From positions 372,001 to 436,000 of the forward strand of contig NC_014640.1 of NCBI RefSeq assembly GCF_000165835.1: a DNA stretch of 64,000 bases. Direction: 5' to 3'. This DNA is from Achromobacter xylosoxidans A8 (GTDB lineage Bacteria > Pseudomonadota > Gammaproteobacteria > Burkholderiales > Burkholderiaceae_B). Shown one piece after another: positions 59,698 to 64,000 of the stretch; the stretch's first letter is position 1; each line of letters begins with the position of its first letter. The notes beneath the pieces were generated by a model that saw only the letters and a list, made by a program, of their open reading frames with translations, had not been told where the DNA came from and made no database searches. The position numbers were made by a program, and so were the translations under genes.

Positions 59698-59716
59698 ATT
59701 CGCAACCATTGCGATT
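59698..59716. promoter_or_regulatory. IclR operator 1, cobW side
   Basis: TTCGCA-N5-TGCGAT dyad (core 59699-59715), 27 bp upstream of the cobW ATG and close to a TAGTAT -10-like sequence on the minus strand. It has the same half-sites and spacing as the dyad at 59827-59844, so both are probably bound by the adjacent IclR protein. Confidence 0.65.
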
Positions 59717-59752
59717 AAATGAATTTTTGCATCGAGTTGACGCTTTGGCAAG

Positions 59753-59791
59753 CCCCCTCGTTTGGCGCCGCGCGCCTCGGCCCAGAGGGGG
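59753..59791. repeat. GC-rich hairpin in the cobW-iclR gap
   Basis: Outer stem CCCCCTC/GAGGGGG, inner stem GGCGC/GCGCC. No adjacent T-tract in the right place for either gene. It shares a GAGGGGGAAG core with the repeat at 39121-39205, so a dispersed repeat family is plausible. It physically separates the two operators. Confidence 0.5.
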
Positions 59792-59804
59792 AAGACGACG
59801 CTGC

Positions 59805-59845
59805 TAGAATCGCGGAGAAATTAAATTTCGCAATGGATGCGAAAT
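59805..59845 (+). promoter_or_regulatory. iclR promoter -10 and operator 2
   Basis: TAGAAT (59805-59810) is a likely -10 for the iclR gene; the -35 is not clear. Downstream lies the palindrome ATTTCGCA-N5-TGCGAAAT (59825-59845), positioned to block transcription, as in autoregulated IclR genes. TTCGCA and TGCGAA are the shared half-sites. Confidence 0.6.
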
Positions 59846-59883
59846 CACGCGCCGCACAGGCGTAACGATAGGGAGAGGTCGAC

Positions 59884-60657
59884 GTGGCGGGTGATATCAG
59901 GACGCGCAACCGGATACTGCACATCCTGCAGCTCTATGACAGGAGCGCCGCATGGTCGGTTGAGGAAATCGCCGTCGAAATGGATGTCTCCGTCAGTTCG
60001 GCCTACCGCGACGTACAGGAACTGGTGCGCGCCGATTTCCTGACTCCGGTGATGGGCGCGCGCTATGTGCTGGGGCCGACCTTTGCTCATTTCGACTTGC
60101 TGATGCGCCACGGCGATCCCTTGTTGAAGGTGGCCGAGCCGCACATGCGCCGCCTGGTGGAGGCGACCACGCCCTCGTCGGCATCGGTGCTGACGCGCAG
60201 CTACCAGGACAAGGTCATGTGCATCCACCAGGAAATTGGCGACCCGGCCGCGCGCGTCGGACGCTATGAACGTGGCGCCACCATGCCGATGTTTCGCGGC
60301 GCGACCTCCAAGGTCATCCTGGCGCACCAGAGCCGCCGCGCCCTGGAGCGCATGTACCTGGCCCATGAAGAGGAAGCGCGTGCCATTTCGCACTGGAAGA
60401 GCCTGAAGGACCTGTGCCTGGAACTCGATGCCATCCGCGAGGCGGGCGTAGCGGTCAGTGATTCCGAGATCACGCCTGGGACCATAGGCATAGCCGCGCC
60501 CATCTTCCTGGAGCAGCGGGTGGTGGCCGGATTGAGCCTGATCGTGCGCGCCGAGCATTGCCGCCTCGAGCCTTTTCGCGCGGCGGTGATCGAGGCCGCC
60601 AGCCAGATCAGCAGCCAGTTGGCCGAAGTGGACGGCGCCTGGGTGGCGCGCGCCTGA
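59884..60657 (+). CDS. IclR-family transcriptional regulator
   Basis: 257-aa regulator. N-terminal winged HTH (RNRILHILQLYDRSAAWSVEEIAVEMDVSVSSAYRDVQELVRADFLT), C-terminal IclR effector domain with YERGATMPMFRGATSKVILA and GTIGIAAPIFLEQRVVAGLSLI. GTG start with GAGAGG upstream. Divergent from the cobW operon, with matching operator pairs in the shared region. Expected to sense the amidohydrolase substrate or product. Confidence 0.93.
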   Translation: MAGDIRTRNRILHILQLYDRSAAWSVEEIAVEMDVSVSSAYRDVQELVRADFLTPVMGARYVLGPTFAHFDLLMRHGDPLLKVAEPHMRRLVEATTPSSASVLTRSYQDKVMCIHQEIGDPAARVGRYERGATMPMFRGATSKVILAHQSRRALERMYLAHEEEARAISHWKSLKDLCLELDAIREAGVAVSDSEITPGTIGIAAPIFLEQRVVAGLSLIVRAEHCRLEPFRAAVIEAASQISSQLAEVDGAWVARA

Positions 60658-60675
60658 GCACGGACCCCAGCCCGC

Positions 60676-61581
60676 TCAATCGGGTCGCGACTGGCGGTCC
60701 CGGCCCAGGCGGCGCAATTCATCCAGCGTTTGGCGCAGCAGCCCCGAGGGCTGGCTCTCCCGCCGGATATACATGCCGACGGAGCGCGAAAGCGCCTGCC
60801 GCAGGCGGGTCTTGCGCACGCCGCGCTGCGTTGCGTTGTCCAGCGACGACTCCGGCAACAGCGCAATGCCGCAGTTGTGCTGCACGAAGCGTGCGATGGT
60901 GTTCAGGTCCCGAAGGGAATAGACCGGATTGAAGGGTTGTGCCGCGGCCTGGAAGGCGCGTTCGGTCAGGACCCGCACGCTGGTCCCGGGCGGCATGCTG
61001 ATCAAGGGCAGCCGGGCCAATTCCATGGGCATCCAGTGCCTGACGTCCGGCTTGATCTGGGCGCTGTGGAACAACACGAAGGGCTCGGTGAACAACTCCT
61101 GATAGACGAGGTCGGAGGCGCCTTCCTCGTTCATCGTGGTCACGGCGATGTCCACTCGCCGCTCGCGCAACAGTTGCAAGGCCTCGCTGGCGATGGGATC
61201 GTAGACCTCCACCCGTACCCGCGGGTGTTTGCGCGCAAGGCTTTGGATCAACAGGGGAATGAGCGACGCCGCAAGCGTGGGCAGGGCCGCGACGGCGACG
61301 CGGTTGTGGCGATCGCGCAGCCGTTGGTCCAGTTCCAGCATGCCTTTTTCATGCAGAGCGGTGATCCTGTGAGCAATCTCCAGGATGTCCTGGCCCTCGC
61401 GCGACAGGCGCACCATGCGGGTGGTGCGCTCGAAGAGTTTGACGCCCAGCGTCTCTTCCGTTTCCTTCAGCAGCTTGCTCAGCGTTGGCTGAGTTACGTG
61501 CAGCATCTCGGCCGTTCTCTGAAAACTCAGCGTTTCGGCCAGCAGCACGAAGATGCGCAGTTGTCTCGTCGTCAGATTCAT
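60676..61581 (-). CDS. LysR-family transcriptional regulator
   Basis: 301-aa regulator. N-terminal HTH (RQLRIFVLLAETLSFQRTAEMLHVTQPTLSKLLKETE) and effector domain. Converges on the IclR gene with an 18-bp gap and is divergent from the SDR gene at 61674, which it probably controls. A GTTC-N6-GAAC dyad lies in the shared 92-bp gap. Effector unknown. Confidence 0.92.
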   Translation of the reverse strand: MNLTTRQLRIFVLLAETLSFQRTAEMLHVTQPTLSKLLKETEETLGVKLFERTTRMVRLSREGQDILEIAHRITALHEKGMLELDQRLRDRHNRVAVAALPTLAASLIPLLIQSLARKHPRVRVEVYDPIASEALQLLRERRVDIAVTTMNEEGASDLVYQELFTEPFVLFHSAQIKPDVRHWMPMELARLPLISMPPGTSVRVLTERAFQAAAQPFNPVYSLRDLNTIARFVQHNCGIALLPESSLDNATQRGVRKTRLRQALSRSVGMYIRRESQPSGLLRQTLDELRRLGRDRQSRPD

Positions 61582-61601
61582 TCTTTTTGTCTATCAATGC
61601 C

Positions 61602-61615
61602 GTTCAAATCGGAAC
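61602..61615. promoter_or_regulatory. Candidate LysR site upstream of the SDR operon
   Basis: GTTC-N6-GAAC inverted repeat in the 92-bp gap between the divergent LysR gene and the first SDR gene. Short dyad, chance occurrence possible. Confidence 0.35.
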
Positions 61616-61673
61616 TTAACCAGAAGACCTGGCTGCCTTAGCCTTTGCATCACGATCTCTCTCTGGAGCTGGG

Positions 61674-62468
61674 ATGTTTCGTCTTGATGGAAAGGTAGCC
61701 CTGGTGACCGGTTGCGGCACGCTGGGCGCAGGTTGGGGAAATGGAAAGGCTGCTGCGGCGGTGCTTGCCAGGCAGGGCGCCGCGATTTTCGGTTGCGATC
61801 TGAACATCGACGCGGCGCGACAGTCCGCGCAGGCCGTGGCCGCGGAGGGCGGGAAGATCACGGTCCGGCAGTGCGACGTCACGGACGGCAGCCAGGTGGC
61901 GGAACTGGTGCGGGCGTGCATGGAGACGCATGGCCGCATCGATGTGCTGGTCAACAACGTGGGCCGCTCGGAACCGGGCGACCCGGTCTCCATGCCGGAG
62001 GATCTTTGGCACGATCAGATCCAGGTGAATCTGACCTCTGCCTTCCTGTGCTGCAAGCACGTCATCCCCCTCATGAAGAGCGCTGGTGGAGGATCGATTA
62101 TCAACATTTCGTCCATCGCCGGGCTGCGTTATGCGGGCAAACCCCAGGTCGGCTATGCCGCCGCCAAGGCCGCCCTGATGCAGATGACGGCCACCACCGC
62201 GGTCATCTATGCGCAAGACGGCGTGCGGCTGAATTCGGTGGTGCCAGGACTGATGTTCACGCCCCTGGTGGAACGCCTGGCGCAGAAATACGCCAAGGGT
62301 GATTACGAGGGTTTTGTGGCGCACCGCCATGCCCAGGTGCCCGCGGGTCGCATGGGCGACGCCTGGGACGTGGCCCATGCCGTGGCTTTCCTGGCCAGCG
62401 ATGAGAGCCGCTACATCACGGGGCAGCAGATCGTGGTGGATGGCGGCATCACCATGGCAACGCGTTGA
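61674..62468 (+). CDS. Short-chain dehydrogenase/reductase (SDR), first of a tandem pair
   Basis: 264-aa NAD(P)-dependent oxidoreductase. The nucleotide motif is the unusual TGCGTLGAGWGNG (extended relative to TGxxxGxG). NNVG, Ser in NISSIAG and the catalytic Tyr-x3-Lys (GYAAAK) are present. C-terminal ITGQQIVVDGG. First gene of a plus-strand operon with a second SDR 15 bp later that shares the GWGNG motif. Acts on an unknown hydroxy or keto acid. Confidence 0.92.
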   Translation: MFRLDGKVALVTGCGTLGAGWGNGKAAAAVLARQGAAIFGCDLNIDAARQSAQAVAAEGGKITVRQCDVTDGSQVAELVRACMETHGRIDVLVNNVGRSEPGDPVSMPEDLWHDQIQVNLTSAFLCCKHVIPLMKSAGGGSIINISSIAGLRYAGKPQVGYAAAKAALMQMTATTAVIYAQDGVRLNSVVPGLMFTPLVERLAQKYAKGDYEGFVAHRHAQVPAGRMGDAWDVAHAVAFLASDESRYITGQQIVVDGGITMATR

Positions 62469-62483
62469 GCGGGGATAGTCGCG

Positions 62484-63305
62484 ATGAACGTGCATGAGCA
62501 AGCGGGCGCCGGACGCCTGGCGGGCAAGGTGGCCTTGATCTTCGGCGCGGGTTGCGTGGGACCGGGTTGGGGCAACGGAAGAGCGATCGCCGTGCGCTTC
62601 GCCCAGGAGGGGGCCGTGGTGGTCGCGGTGGACATACGGCCGGAGTCACTGCCCGAGACCCTGGAGTTGGCTGGACGCTACCGGTCCCGCATCGAAACCC
62701 AGATCTGCGATGTGGGCGACGCGGCCCAGGTCGCTGCGCTGGTCCAAGCCGTGGCGCGGCGTCACGGGCGGATCGACATTCTGGTCAATAACGTGGGAGG
62801 TCCCATTCCCGGCGGTGCGGCGGCGCTGACGCAAGCGGATTGGCGCAGGCAGCTCGACTTGAACCTGACCTCGGTGTTCACCACCTGCCAGCACGTCCTG
62901 CCCATCATGCAGGAGCAGGGCGCTGGCGCCGTGGTCAACGTGTCTTCGACCTCGGCCATACGCTGGACCGGCGCGCCGCAGGTCGGCTATGCGGCGGCCA
63001 AGGCCGGCGTAATGCAGTTCGGCCGTGTGGCCGCCGTGGAATACGCCGGCAAGGGGGTGCGCATCAACACCGTCCTGCCGGGCCAGCTCCATACGCCGCT
63101 GGTCGATGCCTTCCTCGCCGGCCAGCAGAGCGCGGGCGACATCGACGCCTTGCTAGAGCGGCGGCGCCGCCGCATTCCGTTGCCGCTTTCCGGCGATGGC
63201 CGGGACACGGCCAATGCCGTGCTCTTTCTCGCCTCGGACGAGGCGCGTTTCATCACCGGAACCGAACTGATCGTGGACGGGGGCATGAGCGCCCGCTGCG
63301 ACTGA
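62484..63305 (+). CDS. Short-chain dehydrogenase/reductase (SDR), second of a tandem pair
   Basis: 273-aa SDR paralogous to the previous gene. Nucleotide motif FGAGCVGPGWGNG, NNVGG, Ser in NVSSTSA, catalytic GYAAAK, C-terminal ITGTELIVDGG. Only 15 bp separate the genes. The pair may catalyse consecutive oxidations or form a heteromer. Followed by the carboxymuconolactone decarboxylase-like gene 23 bp later. Confidence 0.92.
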   Translation: MNVHEQAGAGRLAGKVALIFGAGCVGPGWGNGRAIAVRFAQEGAVVVAVDIRPESLPETLELAGRYRSRIETQICDVGDAAQVAALVQAVARRHGRIDILVNNVGGPIPGGAAALTQADWRRQLDLNLTSVFTTCQHVLPIMQEQGAGAVVNVSSTSAIRWTGAPQVGYAAAKAGVMQFGRVAAVEYAGKGVRINTVLPGQLHTPLVDAFLAGQQSAGDIDALLERRRRRIPLPLSGDGRDTANAVLFLASDEARFITGTELIVDGGMSARCD

Positions 63306-63328
63306 AAACCAAGCTGAGGAGAATCACG

Positions 63329-63841
63329 ATGGCGCGAATTGAATATGCGGATATCGCCAGGCCGGAGATCCGGCCGCTGGTCGAACGCATCGAACGGGAG
63401 CGGTCCAGCCTGCCGAATCTCTATCGGATGCTGCTCAACAGCCCGCTGGTGGCGCAGGGCTGGCTGGCCTATCTCACGGCGATACGCCAGCACAGCGGGC
63501 TTGCGCCCAAACTGCGGGAGATGCTCATCCTGCGCGTCGCGGTGCTGAACCAGGCCGATTACGAGTTCGAGCAGCATCTGCCGATCGCCTTGAAAGCGGG
63601 CTGCAACGAAGACCAGGTGCAGGGCTTGAAGACCGGCGATTTCACATCGCTGGACGCGGGCGAGCGCGCGGCCATGGCGTATTGCGATGAGATGACGCGC
63701 GAGATCCGGGTCCGGGACGCTACGTTCGCCGCCGTCCGCGAGGCTTTCGATGCCCGCGCGATCGTTGAGATCACGGCCACGGTGGCCGCGTACAACATGG
63801 TGTCGCGCTTTCTGGAGGCCATACAGATCGACCATGAATGA
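63329..63841 (+). CDS. Carboxymuconolactone decarboxylase/AhpD-like family protein
   Basis: 170-aa helical protein. LPNLYRMLLNSPLVAQGWLAYLTAIRQHSGLAPKLREMLILRVAVLNQADYEFEQHLPIALKAG is the family core. It lacks the CxxC of peroxidase-type AhpD proteins (only isolated Cys), so a lactone decarboxylase-like or structural role is more likely than peroxidase. GAGGAG precedes the ATG. In the SDR operon, immediately before a Bug receptor gene. Confidence 0.88.
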   Translation: MARIEYADIARPEIRPLVERIERERSSLPNLYRMLLNSPLVAQGWLAYLTAIRQHSGLAPKLREMLILRVAVLNQADYEFEQHLPIALKAGCNEDQVQGLKTGDFTSLDAGERAAMAYCDEMTREIRVRDATFAAVREAFDARAIVEITATVAAYNMVSRFLEAIQIDHE

Positions 63842-63885
63842 ACGGCTGGTCGTACAGCCGGTAAATAAAAACACAGGAGACATGC

Positions 63886-64000
63886 ATGCATAGCTTCAAA
63901 CGATTTGGTGGCGCGTTCGCCTCTCTTGCGCTGGGCCTGGCCCTGAGCGCGCCGGCACATGCCGGCTATCCGGCAAAGCCGGTGCAACTGATCATTCCGT
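63886..64000 (+). CDS. Bug/TctC-family solute receptor, 3' truncated by window edge
   Basis: Only the first 38 codons are visible: signal peptide MHSFKRFGGAFASLALGLAL...APAHA followed by GYPAKPVQLIIP, the usual start of a mature Bug receptor. ATG 63886 is the start, because the overlapping ATG at 63882 hits a stop after three codons. AGGAG lies about 6 nt upstream. It ends the SDR/CMD operon and would supply its substrate to the periplasm. Confidence 0.88.
   Translation, partial: MHSFKRFGGAFASLALGLALSAPAHAGYPAKPVQLIIP

Overview
The window is GC-rich, densely coded DNA of a betaproteobacterium, most likely an Alcaligenaceae member of the Achromobacter/Bordetella type. I infer this from two Bug-type (TctC) solute receptors, many LysR/IclR/TetR-controlled catabolic cassettes, the gene order atpIBEFHAGDC - hemE - priA - rep, and a Pseudomonas-type long DapD. 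No 16S or other species marker is present, so the genus is an inference. I saw no rRNA, tRNA or CRISPR.

Layout. (1) 1-8226: the end of a short-chain amide/urea operon. It holds a Urt-type ABC transporter (urtC partial, urtD, urtE), aliphatic amidase amiE, a MoxR-type ATPase with a VWA partner, and the amide sensor/antiterminator pair amiC-amiR. (2) 8243-10124: a maleate isomerase-like gene divergent from a LysR regulator. (3) 10125-12059: non-coding DNA with strong hairpins and a 34-bp perfect inverted repeat. An IS256-family insertion with 9-bp target duplications interrupts its right arm. (4) 12060-16453: M61 peptidase, enoyl-CoA hydratase and an exported DUF1254/DUF1214 protein. (5) 16605-24315: the complete F1Fo ATP synthase operon with promoter, internal RNA hairpins, a U-rich atpE leader and a terminator. 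(6) 24439-34000: a pseudo-receiver/Fis regulator, hemE, priA, rep, a class II glutamine amidotransferase, an unknown gene and dapD. The hemE-priA gap is AT-rich and carries two DnaA-box-like sites. (7) 34023-46790: a peptide-type ABC transport operon (two receptors in total) with M14, M20 and alpha/beta-hydrolase enzymes, a divergent LysR gene, a passenger-less autotransporter barrel and a triple-hairpin repeat inside the operon. (8) 47177-48391: a small protein gene with paired palindromic operators, and nnrD. (9) 48505-56144: acyl-CoA catabolism genes (three of them a TetR-linked crotonase/nitronate monooxygenase/dehydrogenase group, plus a CoA-transferase and a hydroxyacyl-CoA dehydrogenase). 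(10) 56163-60657: a cobW - cyclic amidohydrolase - Bug receptor operon divergent from an IclR gene, with two matching operator-like palindromes. (11) 60676-64000: a LysR gene divergent from two paralogous SDR genes, a carboxymuconolactone-decarboxylase-like gene and the start of a second Bug receptor gene.

How it works together. The housekeeping core (ATP synthase, heme, replication restart) is flanked by self-contained uptake-plus-degradation cassettes. Each pairs a transporter or receptor with hydrolases and a local regulator. The most distinctive are the amide operon, in which a Urt-type importer and a MoxR/VWA pair stand next to amiE where Pseudomonas has AmiS and AmiB, and the IclR-linked metallochaperone/amidohydrolase/Bug operon.
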